64,000 nt of DNA, taken from the NCBI GenBank assembly GCA_009919175.1, contig RGCL01000001.1:47772-111771 (forward strand), written 5' to 3'. Below, in pieces: positions 1 to 8,799 of this stretch. The notes under the pieces were generated by a model that made no database searches, was not told the origin of the DNA, and was given only the letters and a program-made list of their open reading frames with translations. How positions within the stretch are numbered: the first letter of the stretch is position 1; each line of letters starts with the position of its first letter. Both the position numbers and the translations under genes were made by a program. The DNA comes from Betaproteobacteria bacterium (lineage in GTDB: Bacteria > Pseudomonadota > Gammaproteobacteria > Burkholderiales > Burkholderiaceae_C).

Positions 1-227
1 CCAGATCGCCGACTTGGTAATTGCGATTGCGACCGAACCAGAAATCGGATTGACGGTTGGTGTAAATGCCGCCTGTGGGCACGCGATTGGCCGTGTCGGC
101 CGTGGGATAGACCGGCGCAAACTCGGGTGAGGGTGTGAGCCGCGACAAATCCGGGTCGTCCAATGCAGTGCAACCCGTAAAGACCACGGCCAAAGCACAA
201 CCAACCCATGACAACATCAAACGCATG
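1..227 (-). CDS. flgH: Flagellar L-ring lipoprotein FlgH, N-terminal part (cut by window edge)
   Basis: FlgH forms the L ring in the outer membrane around the distal rod. Only the first 75 or so residues are present; the gene runs off the left edge. The protein starts with a short hydrophobic signal ending in a lipobox (VFTGC, Cys19), followed by a Pro-rich stretch and the conserved segment with SDFWFGRNRNYQVGDL, typical of FlgH just after the signal. The ATG at 227 has a GAGG ribosome site 8-10 bases upstream, and the gene follows flgG by only about 10 bases, so it is the next cistron of the flgB operon. flgI and flgJ would be expected beyond the edge. Confidence 0.9.
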
Positions 228-237
228 ATCAGAGTCC

Positions 238-1023
238 TCACAGGTTTTGGTTCAGGTACTTGAGCATGCCGTCCACGGTTTCGATGGACTTGGAATTGAT
301 CTCGTACGCACGTTGGGTTTCGATCATGTTGACCATTTCGGTCACCACGTTCACGTTGGAAGCCTCCAGGGAGCCCTGCGCCAATACACCGGCGCCCGCA
401 ACACCCGGCTGCTGCAAAACAGGCGGGCCACTGGCTGCCGTGGTGGCCATGAGGTTGTTGCCCAACGGCTTCAAGCCGGCGGGGTTGATGAAGTTGGCAA
501 TCTGGATCTGACCCAGCTGCTGCTGACCACCACCGGCCACCAATTCGATGGTCACCGTGCCATCGCGCCCAATGGTGAGCGCGGAAGCATTGGCGGGGAT
601 GGTGATCTGGGGCTGCAAGAGAAAACCCTGGGCATTGACCAGCTGACCGGTGGCCGAGAGTTTGAAGTTGCCATCGCGCGAATAGGCCAGCGTGCCATCG
701 GGCTGCAGGATCTGGAAATAACCATTGCCTTGGATGGCCACATCCAGAGGGGCATTGGTATTGATCATGTTGCCCTGCTCAGGCAACTTTTCGACGCCCA
801 CGACCTTGACACCCGTGCCCAGCATCATGCCGGTGGGCAATTGGGTGTTGACCGTCGAGAGCCCGCCAGGCTGCAAGACGTTTTGGTAGAGCATGTCTTC
901 AAAAATGGGGCGATCCCGCTTGAAACCCGTCGTATTGACGTTGGCCAAGTTGTTGGAGATCACGTTCATGCGCGTTTGCTGCGCATCCAAACCGGTTTTC
1001 GATACCCACAATGCGGCGTCCAT
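238..1023 (-). CDS. flgG: Flagellar distal rod protein FlgG
   Basis: FlgG polymerises into the distal rod that links the proximal rod to the hook through the P and L rings. The 261-residue length is standard. The N-terminus has the rod/hook family signature (LWVSKTGLDAQQTRMNVISN then NLANVNTTGFKRDRPIFEDM), the central part carries the DVAIQGNGYFQI motif, and the C-terminus ends in the conserved helix with EMVNMIETQRAYEINSKSIE. It is sixth in the flgBCDEFGH order, 51 bases after flgF. Nothing unusual is seen. Confidence 0.96.
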   Translation of the reverse strand: MDAALWVSKTGLDAQQTRMNVISNNLANVNTTGFKRDRPIFEDMLYQNVLQPGGLSTVNTQLPTGMMLGTGVKVVGVEKLPEQGNMINTNAPLDVAIQGNGYFQILQPDGTLAYSRDGNFKLSATGQLVNAQGFLLQPQITIPANASALTIGRDGTVTIELVAGGGQQQLGQIQIANFINPAGLKPLGNNLMATTAASGPPVLQQPGVAGAGVLAQGSLEASNVNVVTEMVNMIETQRAYEINSKSIETVDGMLKYLNQNL

Positions 1024-1074
1024 GCTTCACCTCTGCTGGTTAACCCAGTTCATCTGGGTATGCCCCGCTCACGA

Positions 1075-1842
1075 TCAGGTTTGCAACCGGATCATGGACG
1101 ATGCGTTTTCATCATTCGATTTGGCTTCCTTGATCATTCGAACCTGCTGCTCAAACATGCGGCTCTGATCGATCAATCGAACCAAGGCAGCCATGGGGTT
1201 GACGTTGCTGCTCTCCAGCGCTTGTGACGTCAATCCGACAGGCTGTTGACCTGTTGCAAAGTCCGTGCCAGATGCCTGCCCCAGGACCTTGAAAAGACCG
1301 TCTTCGCGCCTCTCCAGCCTGACTTCGCTGGCATCGCGCAAAAAAAGCTGGGCAATCGGGACTTCCTGGGGCACACCAGGCTGGGTGGGGTCGGTGGCAA
1401 AAACATTGCCGTCTGAGCCGAAGCGGACCTTGAAACCCACGGGGATGGTGATGGGGTTGTTATCGGCGCTGAGCACCAGATGCCCTGCCCCATTGACCAA
1501 GGTGCCCTGGTTATTGAGCCGCAAATCGCCCCGGCGGGTGAAGGCCAGCTCCCCGTTGGGAGCGGTGACACCCATGACGGTCTTGCCCGACAAGGCCACA
1601 TCCATGTCTTTGCCGGTCACCATCAAAGGACCTTCACGCAAGTCAATGAAGTCGCCGGGAATCAACTTGGGCTGGATGCGTGAATCAAAACCCTCGCCTT
1701 TGGCCATGACGCTGATGAGCGAAGAGTCAAACGACCGCTTAAAGCCCGTGGTGTTCAAGTTGGCCATTTCGTTGGCCAAGGCCTGCCGTTGGTAATTCAT
1801 CTCATTGATGGCATGAGACGAGGTGAAAGCTAAGCGGTCCAT
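1075..1842 (-). CDS. flgF: Flagellar proximal rod protein FlgF
   Basis: FlgF is one of the proximal rod subunits (FlgB, FlgC, FlgF). The 255-residue protein shows the rod family N-terminal helix (QALANEMANLNTTGFKRSFD), the DVALSGKTVMGV segment equivalent to the GNGYF core motif, and a C-terminal helix with SSNVNPMAALVRLIDQSRMF. It lies between flgE and flgG in the canonical operon order. The gene is 24 bases downstream of flgE, so the two are presumably co-transcribed. Confidence 0.94.
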   Translation of the reverse strand: MDRLAFTSSHAINEMNYQRQALANEMANLNTTGFKRSFDSSLISVMAKGEGFDSRIQPKLIPGDFIDLREGPLMVTGKDMDVALSGKTVMGVTAPNGELAFTRRGDLRLNNQGTLVNGAGHLVLSADNNPITIPVGFKVRFGSDGNVFATDPTQPGVPQEVPIAQLFLRDASEVRLERREDGLFKVLGQASGTDFATGQQPVGLTSQALESSNVNPMAALVRLIDQSRMFEQQVRMIKEAKSNDENASSMIRLQT

Positions 1843-1865
1843 GTCAGGTCCTCACATCAAGGCCA

Positions 1866-4800
1866 TCAGGCGCGGATTTGAATGATGGTCTGCGTCAAAG
1901 TGGCATCGGTTTCGATGGCTTTGGCACTGGCCTGGAAGTTACGTTGTTCAGTGATCAGGTCCACCAGCTCGGCGGTCAAGTCCACGTTGGCGCTCTCGGT
2001 TGCACCCGATCGCACCGTGCCAAAGCCTGCCGATCCGGCTTCACCAATCTTGGCTGAACCCGATGCGTAGCTGGCATAGAAACTGGAGTTACCAATCTGG
2101 CGCAAACCGGCCGGGTTGGAGAAGTTGGCCAGCACGATCTTGCCCAGGGACTGCTGCGTGCCGTTGGAATAGGACGCGTTGACCAGACCGTCATCGGCAA
2201 TGCTCAGGCCCACCAGGTCACCTTCGGGTGCACCGTCCTGCGACTGTGACAACACCGCAAAGGGCGAGGTGTATTGGGTGGACTTGGAGTAATCGATGTT
2301 GATGGACAAAGAGCCTTTACCGTCAGGGAGGTAAATCGTGTCGAGCTTGGAGCCGGTGGTGGGGGAGATCAATCCACCCGCCGTGTTGAAGGTCAACTCG
2401 CCTCGGTCCAAATAAACCGGGGACCAAGCTGGCAAAGCCGTAAAGCCATCGGCAGAAGCGGTTTCATTGCCGTATTTGTCGATGTACTGGGCAACCGGCA
2501 CGCCATTGGCAACCTGGGTGAACTGGGTGGGCTTGATCCAGGTCGATGTGGCGCCGCGTCCTGCCTGCACCGACGACAAGCCCCACAGGGCATCGCCCGT
2601 GACCTTGATGAAGGAGTCTTCGCCCGAGGTCCCTGTGGTGAATTTGAGAGAGTTCGTCGCACCGTCGTAAGAAACTTTGACGCCAGACACCGAGGGACCG
2701 GTCAGCCCTGCGCCTGCACTGGGACCAGTCAAACGGTTGATGCCGTCCTCCAAGGCCTGGATGAAGGTGTCCAGGGTGTAGTTGGACTTGGGCTCGAGCA
2801 CCACCGTGCCTTGCACGTTGTCGACCGAGACCACAAATTTGTTGTTGGACACATCCACCGAGAAGGTGTTGTTCACGTTGATGCCGATGGGGGTGCCTGT
2901 CATGACCGCCGGGTTGGAGGCCAAGCCGCGCAATGCCGTAGCGGTGGTTTCGACCGAGTAATTGATGGGGATGCCAGCAGGCGTGCTTTCCACCAAACCC
3001 AGTTTGGTCAACGCCAGGTTCTCGATGTCGGTCGTGGGCACGACAGAAATGCTGGACATGTCGCCTGAGGTGCCCGAGGTGAAGACAAAGTTTTGATTCA
3101 CGCTGTCATAGGTCACCGTCATGCCAAAGCGCTGCAACTTGGCATCGCGAATGTAAGCACCCTGGGGATAAGAGGTGGCCGACAAGGTGGTCAAGTTAGG
3201 GTCCTGGGTCAAAGAGGCCGATGACATGCCCATGAGCAAGTTGGGGCCGCCCGTGAGCGACATGGTTGCGCCAGTTGGGGGGGCGAAGACGAATTGCTGG
3301 GACACAGGGTCATATTGGGTGGTCACGGCCGAGCTGGGGGTGGAGACAGTGCCTCGGGGATAGGTCACACCCGATACAAAGTCAGTTCCCGACGCCACCA
3401 CCGTCACCCCCGCACTGGGGGTGATCACGAGGTTGGTGCCGCTCACGGTCACCTCAAACGTGACCCCAGCGCCACCGTCGGTCACCGTGATGGCGCCCAC
3501 CGTCGAACCTTGTGATTCCGCCAGGTCAGTGATGTCGCCCACGGCCGTCGAAGTGAACACCACTTGGTCGGTATTGTTGGCAGCGCCAGTCGCATACCCA
3601 TTCAAGGTACCCGTATAACTGCCCTTGGCTGTTCCGGGACCCGTGGTCGCGCCTTCAGCCAAATTTGCAAAAGCAGCGGCGACTTCGTCTGCGGTGGCAC
3701 CGTTTGCGCCAGCCGTGAATTTCAGGCCTCCCAACTCCACGAATTGACCTGCAGTCAGTGCAACAAACTGCACCGAAGCCGCTTCAGAGGTGTTGCCCAA
3801 AGAGGGGTCGGTATTGAGGTCGGTTTCCAGTTTGGTGGCCATGTCGCTCAGACTGGTGGCATCCAAGAATGACGCGGTATCGTCCAGCTGGATGGCTTGG
3901 GCTGTGTTGCCATCCGTGTAGACCAGATTGAAGCCCTTGAAGTAGGTGCCCGATGTCAATGGGGACACCAACTGAACTGCGCCATTGGGCAGCGTAGAGG
4001 TGGCATTGAAGCCCGTTCCCGATTTGGTGATGGTGCCACCTTGCTTGTCGGTGATGATCAGGTCCAAACCGTTGTCGGCCACTTTGACGCTGAATCGGTT
4101 GTCCGAGAAAGACACCACCACTTGGTTGTTGCCTTGCGTCTCGGTGTACGTGTTCAAGCTGGAGTTATTGAGGTCAGCTTGCAGCTTGGTGGCCATGTCG
4201 GTGAGGCTGGAGGCCTTCAAGAAAGACGCCGACGAGCCGAGAACGATAGGGTGGGAATAGCCAGGGTTGCCTGGGGTCGTGTATTTGAGGGTGAAGCCGC
4301 CAAAGTTGGCGCCAACGCCTGACGAGTTCTCAATCACCACCTTGGAGTTATCGGCCGTATAGAGCTGGTCATTGATGAGCTTGGAGACTTCTTCCGACGT
4401 CATGCTGGGGAAGTTGGGATAGTCGGCTGCCGTGGTGTTCTTGAGCACACTCACCCCGTTGGTGTCGGTGAGGCTACCCAGGTTGATGGTCTTGGTGCTC
4501 AAGGTCACACCGGTATTGGGGTCGGTGGTCACCACCTTGAAGGTGGGGTTGGAGGTGAAGTTGAAGTACTTGCCATCCCCCAGCTTTTGGTTGATGACAT
4601 TGGTGAGCTCTTGAGCGATCTGCGCGCCTGAGAGGGTCACGTTTTTACCCGCCAGATGTTCCAGACCGATCGAGACTGGTGTTCCCGTATCGTCCACATC
4701 GATGGTGAACATGTCGGTGAGCTGGTGGGCGTTGTATTGGGAGAAATTCACGCCTTCACCCGGCAAAGTGCCCAGGTTGGAGGCTGTGCCACCGGTCACT

Positions 4801-5663
4801 GTGGCCGGGGTGGAGGTGCGCACATCCGTCAAGTCATCAAGGTGAAAACTCATGGTCTTGGCGTTGACCAACTGATCGCTCACCTTGCTTTCGGGTTCTA
4901 GCTGGCCGTATTGGTTCACATAGAGCTTTTCACCACTCGAATTGGTGGCCTGCTGCAATGCCGCACCCACCAGCGTTTCACCCACATACACATAGGTTTG
5001 CCACTTGTTGGTGGGGGACGCTTGCGAGGCGTTTTGTGTCTTGACGTAGTAAACGGTGGCCAGGTAACTGTTGCCCCCCGCGTCATACACGGTCAAAGCC
5101 GTGCTCTTGTTGTAAGTGGTGGGGTCGTTGCGATCAAAATCGCCGCCCACCACCTTGGCATCGGCTGGGAAGTTCAAACCCAACTGGATCAGCGAGGTCT
5201 CGCGCGCCTGACCTGAGGTCTTTTGCGGAATGGTGAGCACGCTCAATTCATCCAGGTTGGCCTTGCCCGAGCTATCGACCGAGGCCGCCAGGAGTCGCTG
5301 TCCCGAAGAGTTCACCACGTTGTACTGGTCGTTCATCATGAACGATCCATTGCGGGTGTAAATGCTTTGAAGCCCGTCGGGTGACTTCAGCGGGAAGAAA
5401 CCGTCACCGGTAATGGCAAGGTCAAGCGTGTTGGCCGAGAAAGCCACGTTACCCTGGCTGAACTGCTGTGTCACTTGCTTGAGCGCCACACCCTGACCGA
5501 TGGTGGTCGAAGCGTTTTGCAAAGGTGAAGTGGCAAAGATGTCGCCAAAGTCGGTGCGGCTTCGCTTGAAACCCACCGTGCCGGCGTTGGCGATGTTGTT
5601 CGATGTCACACCGAGGGCTGACGTGGCGGCCTTGAGGCCAGTGAGCGCGGTAAAAAAGGACAT
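1866..5663 (-). CDS. flgE: Flagellar hook protein FlgE, extra-long (1265 aa)
   Basis: FlgE polymerises into the flexible hook. Residues 1-150 match the FlgE N-terminus (SNNIANAGTVGFKRSRTDFG, LDLAITGDGFFPL), and about residues 1125-1265 match its C-terminus (GKIVLANFSNPAGL, then LITEQRNFQASAKAIE). Classic enteric FlgE is about 400 residues, so roughly 850 residues are added in the surface-exposed middle. The insert contains recognisable internal repeats: residues 452-507 and 574-627 resemble each other (both have ASFL then a DMATKL motif), and residues 784-806, 852-874 and 999-1024 share a YD...F.F/KFT.GTSG pattern. The reading frame is intact over 3.8 kb, so it is not a pseudogene. The extra domains probably decorate the hook surface. 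Confidence 0.93.
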   Translation of the reverse strand: MSFFTALTGLKAATSALGVTSNNIANAGTVGFKRSRTDFGDIFATSPLQNASTTIGQGVALKQVTQQFSQGNVAFSANTLDLAITGDGFFPLKSPDGLQSIYTRNGSFMMNDQYNVVNSSGQRLLAASVDSSGKANLDELSVLTIPQKTSGQARETSLIQLGLNFPADAKVVGGDFDRNDPTTYNKSTALTVYDAGGNSYLATVYYVKTQNASQASPTNKWQTYVYVGETLVGAALQQATNSSGEKLYVNQYGQLEPESKVSDQLVNAKTMSFHLDDLTDVRTSTPATVTGGTASNLGTLPGEGVNFSQYNAHQLTDMFTIDVDDTGTPVSIGLEHLAGKNVTLSGAQIAQELTNVINQKLGDGKYFNFTSNPTFKVVTTDPNTGVTLSTKTINLGSLTDTNGVSVLKNTTAADYPNFPSMTSEEVSKLINDQLYTADNSKVVIENSSGVGANFGGFTLKYTTPGNPGYSHPIVLGSSASFLKASSLTDMATKLQADLNNSSLNTYTETQGNNQVVVSFSDNRFSVKVADNGLDLIITDKQGGTITKSGTGFNATSTLPNGAVQLVSPLTSGTYFKGFNLVYTDGNTAQAIQLDDTASFLDATSLSDMATKLETDLNTDPSLGNTSEAASVQFVALTAGQFVELGGLKFTAGANGATADEVAAAFANLAEGATTGPGTAKGSYTGTLNGYATGAANNTDQVVFTSTAVGDITDLAESQGSTVGAITVTDGGAGVTFEVTVSGTNLVITPSAGVTVVASGTDFVSGVTYPRGTVSTPSSAVTTQYDPVSQQFVFAPPTGATMSLTGGPNLLMGMSSASLTQDPNLTTLSATSYPQGAYIRDAKLQRFGMTVTYDSVNQNFVFTSGTSGDMSSISVVPTTDIENLALTKLGLVESTPAGIPINYSVETTATALRGLASNPAVMTGTPIGINVNNTFSVDVSNNKFVVSVDNVQGTVVLEPKSNYTLDTFIQALEDGINRLTGPSAGAGLTGPSVSGVKVSYDGATNSLKFTTGTSGEDSFIKVTGDALWGLSSVQAGRGATSTWIKPTQFTQVANGVPVAQYIDKYGNETASADGFTALPAWSPVYLDRGELTFNTAGGLISPTTGSKLDTIYLPDGKGSLSINIDYSKSTQYTSPFAVLSQSQDGAPEGDLVGLSIADDGLVNASYSNGTQQSLGKIVLANFSNPAGLRQIGNSSFYASYASGSAKIGEAGSAGFGTVRSGATESANVDLTAELVDLITEQRNFQASAKAIETDATLTQTIIQIRA

Positions 5664-5684
5664 GGTTGTGTGTCTCCGAAAAAA

Positions 5685-6389
5685 TCAATTGCTGACGCGT
5701 TGAACTTGACTCAGGCCAAGGGTTTTGCCGCCCTGAACCTGCAACAGCCAGGAGCCATCGCTGGTGCCAGCGTTGCTGGCGCTGATGACTTGCGACATCA
5801 CATCGGGGGTGATGGTTTTGGTTTGACCCATGCTGGTGGCCGTGACGATGAAGTTGTAGGAGCCATCGGGCAGCGGTGTGCCCTTGTCGTCTGTGCCATC
5901 CCAGGTGAGCGACATATCGCCAACTGGCTGAGAGCCAAATGTCTGGCTGCGCACCACAGAGCCCGTTGAATTGACGACTTGCAGGCTCACGCCATCGGCT
6001 CCGCTTGGCAAGTTCACATATGCAGAAACTGGGCGCCCTTGCTGCAACACGGCTGTGCCGCCATTGACGCCGACCATGCGTCCGATCATGGAAGAACCGG
6101 TGAGCATGCGGTCACCTGTCATGGCCTTGACCAAAGTGTCCATGCTGGACTTCATGGACTGCGAGGCCTCGAGTTGGGAAAACTGGGCCAACTGAGCCAC
6201 GAAAGTCTGGTTATCCATCGGATCGAGTGGGTTCTGGTTTTTCAACTGTGTTGTGAACAGCGTCAAAAATGCCTGCTGCCCCATCTCGTTGTTGATGGGC
6301 TTGGAGGCCTTGTCGGTCTCATACTGCTTGGTGGTCTTGATGCTGCTGGAGAGCAGCGGTGAATACCCATTGGCGGTTGAAGTGGTCAT
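5685..6389 (-). CDS. flgD: Flagellar hook scaffold/cap protein FlgD
   Basis: FlgD caps the growing hook and is shed when hook assembly ends. The 234-residue protein contains the conserved N-terminal export and assembly segment (FLTLFTTQLKNQNPLDPMDN then FVAQLAQFSQLE) and a C-terminal FlgD Ig/tudor-like region with WDGTDDKGTPLPDGSYNF. It is located between flgC and flgE as usual. Length and order are standard. Confidence 0.95.
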   Translation of the reverse strand: MTTSTANGYSPLLSSSIKTTKQYETDKASKPINNEMGQQAFLTLFTTQLKNQNPLDPMDNQTFVAQLAQFSQLEASQSMKSSMDTLVKAMTGDRMLTGSSMIGRMVGVNGGTAVLQQGRPVSAYVNLPSGADGVSLQVVNSTGSVVRSQTFGSQPVGDMSLTWDGTDDKGTPLPDGSYNFIVTATSMGQTKTITPDVMSQVISASNAGTSDGSWLLQVQGGKTLGLSQVQRVSN

Positions 6390-6401
6390 CTCAATCCCTC
6401 A

Positions 6402-6836
6402 TCAGGCTTTGGTGATTTCAAGGGTGCGCATCATCAGCAAGCGTGCTGTATTGACCACCTCGACGTTGTTTTGATAGGAGCGTGAGGCCGTCATCATTTC
6501 GACCATCTCCTGCATTTCATTGACGTTGGAGAGCCAAACAAAACCACGCTCGTCTGCCAAGGGGTTGCCCGGGTCGTATTGCGTTCGCACTGGTGTGGGG
6601 TCGTTTTGCAACTGGTGCACCTTGACGCCACCGACGAATTGAGCACCTGCATTGGTCATCTCTTCGTTGACCAGGGCTTTGAAAACGGGGCGCTTGGCGC
6701 GAAAGGCATCGGCCTCGGTGGTGGACACCGTGTTGGCGTTGGCCAGGTTGGATGCAATGGTGTTCATGCGAACACTTTGGGCATTGAGCGCAGTGGACGC
6801 GATGCCAATGACGTTATCGATGGTTTTCATCATCAT
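6402..6836 (-). CDS. flgC: Flagellar proximal rod protein FlgC
   Basis: Proximal rod subunit. The protein starts with a run of Met codons and then IDNVIGIASTALNAQSVRMN and IASNLANANTVSTTEADAF, characteristic of FlgC, and ends with the helix NVEVVNTARLLMMRTLEITK. The flgB stop codon overlaps the first usable ATG as TGATG. A GGAG at 6841-6844 could serve the ATG at 6836, 6833 or 6830, so the exact start is uncertain by two codons. A TTG at 6839 is in frame but too close to the GGAG. Confidence 0.94.
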   Translation of the reverse strand: MMMKTIDNVIGIASTALNAQSVRMNTIASNLANANTVSTTEADAFRAKRPVFKALVNEEMTNAGAQFVGGVKVHQLQNDPTPVRTQYDPGNPLADERGFVWLSNVNEMQEMVEMMTASRSYQNNVEVVNTARLLMMRTLEITKA

Positions 6837-7219
6837 CAATCTCCACGCAAGGCTTTGCGAATGCCTGAAATTCGGTTTTCAAGGAAGTTCAATGTGGTCT
6901 GGAAATCAGCGGCGGCCTTACCGTACTGGGCTTGCTCGACGTTGAGTTCGACCGTGTTGCCATCAAACGAGGAGTTGAATGGCACGCGATAGCGCATGCC
7001 ATCGTCAGGCATGTCCATGAGGCCGCCATAGTGCTTTTCATGGGTGGCGCTGATGCGATCCACCTCCAGCTCTTTGAGCACCGCTTTGAAGTCAAGCTCC
7101 TGGGACTTGAAGTTGGGCGTGTCAGCGTTGGCAATGTTGCTCGCCAGAATCTGCAGGCGCTTGCTCTGCAGGTTCAACACCTTTTCCTGAAACCCGAAGG
7201 CAGTGGACAACAAGTCCAT
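6836..7219 (-). CDS. flgB: Flagellar proximal rod protein FlgB
   Basis: FlgB is the first rod subunit and the first gene of the flgB-H operon. Its 127 residues carry the rod signature (QKVLNLQSKRLQILASNIAN is here EKVLNLQSKRLQILASNIAN, followed by ADTPNFKSQELDF). The start at 7219 is chosen because a GGAG stands 8 bases upstream and the homologous N-terminus (MDLLSTAFGF) begins there; an upstream in-frame start at 7267 would add a non-conserved tail. A sigma-54 type promoter lies about 72 bases upstream. Confidence 0.94.
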   Translation of the reverse strand: MDLLSTAFGFQEKVLNLQSKRLQILASNIANADTPNFKSQELDFKAVLKELEVDRISATHEKHYGGLMDMPDDGMRYRVPFNSSFDGNTVELNVEQAQYGKAAADFQTTLNFLENRISGIRKALRGD

Positions 7220-7290
7220 GACATTCTCCGAACCGTACAACTCCCGCTTTCGCGGTCCCGCCCTCAAGAAAAGAGGACTCGGTTCGAATT

Positions 7291-7306
7291 TGCAAATTTC
7301 ATGCCA
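7291..7306 (-). promoter_or_regulatory. Sigma-54 (-24/-12) promoter of the flgB operon
   Basis: Read on the minus strand the sequence is TGGCATGAAATTTGCA, which has the invariant GG and GC doublets with the correct 10-base separation. It lies in the gap between the LysM gene and flgB, 72 bases from the flgB start. The fit to the RpoN consensus is nearly perfect, and a sigma-54 activator gene is encoded nearby at 14057. Confidence 0.8.
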
Positions 7307-7338
7307 CTTGCAAAGCGTGTTTGCAGGGGCTCAAAGCC

Positions 7339-8697
7339 TCAAGGACGTGGCAAGCCCTGTCCACCTGGCAAGGGGGGCGGCGAATTTTTGCCGCTTGCGG
7401 CTGGGTTGCCGTTGGCACTGGCCAGCCATACGCCCTGCCCCACGACCTGGGTGGAAGCCTTGCTGATTTGCGTGGACGCACGCTGGACCAGTTGTCCGGC
7501 GCGGTTGACCAACTGGGAATAGGTGGCGGCGTCCATGCCCAATCGCTCCTGGGCGTTTTGATGCAGCCCCTGGACAATGGATTGTCGGGTGATGGGCAAA
7601 CGACGATCGTTATTGGTATAGAGGTGTTCGGCCTGCAAGCCAGGGATGTTGAGTCGCGCATTGGCACGCCCCTCATTGCGCGCAGCAGGTGTCAGCACCG
7701 TGAGGTAGAGGTCATCCTGACCGACATTGGAGAACTTGCGCAAGCCTGTGTCATCGAAATATTTGGAGACCAGATCCAATTGCTGCAACACGCTGCGATT
7801 GAGGATGGCCTTGGGATTGGAGGCAAAACCCGCGCTGGCTGCGCCTCGATCAGGACCATCGCAGAACTGGATGATGCCGTGGCAATTGGTGTTGGTGGCT
7901 TTGGGGTTCATGCCATCGCTTTCCATGAGCGTCATGCGCGCGAAGTCATCGGGCACAAAGCCGTAGGTTTTGCTCATGTCCATGATCTTGTCGTACACCG
8001 CCTGGCGTTCGCCAGCCGGGATGAACCCCTTGGCCACCGCTCGATCCAGGGTTCTGGTGAGGATGGGCGTATTGGGTAAATCCCCGTTTCTGATCATGGT
8101 TCGCGGGCTGGTTGCAGCAACCGCTTGGCGCTGGCTCAACATGGCCTGGGTGTTGTTCGAAAGAGGGTCCTGCATCTGGGCTGCCGCGACCGGCGCTTGC
8201 CCAGGCTGAGCCACCGCCTCGGGCGAGGTCACCGCCAAAGCCGCAGAGGTGGTCATCGGTGCCACCACAGAAGAAGGCGTTGGCAAGACAACGGCAGCGG
8301 CATTGCTGGCCACAGACATGGCATTGGTGCTGACATGGGCCTGAGCTGGCGCCTGAGGGGTCAAACTGGACAAAGACAGGCGCTGGCCAGGAAAGATGCG
8401 GTTGGGGTTGTCGATGCCATTGGCTTTGGCCAGGGTCATGGCCTGGGCAAAGGCCTGGGATTGGGTCACGCTGTCACCGCGCTGGGCGGCCAGGCGCTGA
8501 ACAATGCCCACCAGGGTATCGCCGGACTTGATCACCACCTCATCGGGCTGGGCTGTCGGTGGGTTGGCACCTGTTTTTTTCAGCAAAGCCGCGAAACGGT
8601 CTGGAGGCGGCGCATCTGAAGCCGCCACAGACATGCGTTCATTGGCATTCATCCAGATGGATGACATCATGGATTTGGATTCAATTGAAGGATTCAT
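7339..8697 (-). CDS. LysM and lytic-transglycosylase-like protein in the flagellar cluster
   Basis: A 452-residue protein with a LysM peptidoglycan-binding domain at about residues 53-111 (VIKSGDTLVGIVQRLAAQRG ... IFPGQRL), an Ala/Pro/Ser-rich linker (about 112-200), and a C-terminal lysozyme-like fold region. There, Glu259 in DDFARMTLMESDGMNPKATN followed by GIIQF resembles the catalytic Glu region of soluble lytic transglycosylases. No clear signal peptide is visible from the start used (MNPSIESK), so export may use the flagellar apparatus or a poorly recognised signal. It lies between flgA and flgB and faces the same way as flgB. A role in opening peptidoglycan for the rod is inferred from context; a tail-lysin-like enzyme is the alternative. 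Confidence 0.7.
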   Translation of the reverse strand: MNPSIESKSMMSSIWMNANERMSVAASDAPPPDRFAALLKKTGANPPTAQPDEVVIKSGDTLVGIVQRLAAQRGDSVTQSQAFAQAMTLAKANGIDNPNRIFPGQRLSLSSLTPQAPAQAHVSTNAMSVASNAAAVVLPTPSSVVAPMTTSAALAVTSPEAVAQPGQAPVAAAQMQDPLSNNTQAMLSQRQAVAATSPRTMIRNGDLPNTPILTRTLDRAVAKGFIPAGERQAVYDKIMDMSKTYGFVPDDFARMTLMESDGMNPKATNTNCHGIIQFCDGPDRGAASAGFASNPKAILNRSVLQQLDLVSKYFDDTGLRKFSNVGQDDLYLTVLTPAARNEGRANARLNIPGLQAEHLYTNNDRRLPITRQSIVQGLHQNAQERLGMDAATYSQLVNRAGQLVQRASTQISKASTQVVGQGVWLASANGNPAASGKNSPPPLPGGQGLPRP

Positions 8698-8723
8698 GGC
8701 ATGACTCTGTGGGACTTTTGATC

Positions 8724-8739
8724 TGGCATCGAACTTGCA
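8724..8739 (+). promoter_or_regulatory. Sigma-54 (-24/-12) promoter of flgA
   Basis: The plus strand reads TGGCATCGAACTTGCA, with GG and GC doublets at the exact sigma-54 spacing, 61 bases before the flgA start codon. It sits in the 102-base divergent gap between the LysM gene and flgA and points toward flgA. Confidence 0.8.
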
Positions 8740-8799
8740 TGAAAGGTGGCACTTGTTCAACTTTTTGACAGACCACCCAACACTTTCAGGATCTTGCAA

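Noticed and set aside
247-1227. Open frame of 326 codons on the plus strand opposite flgG/flgF
   Set aside because: Antisense of two well-conserved rod genes.
2592-4310. Repeated blocks in flgE as a possible tandem-repeat array or CRISPR
   Set aside because: The copies are divergent, in frame and of protein-module size; they are coding duplications within the hook gene.
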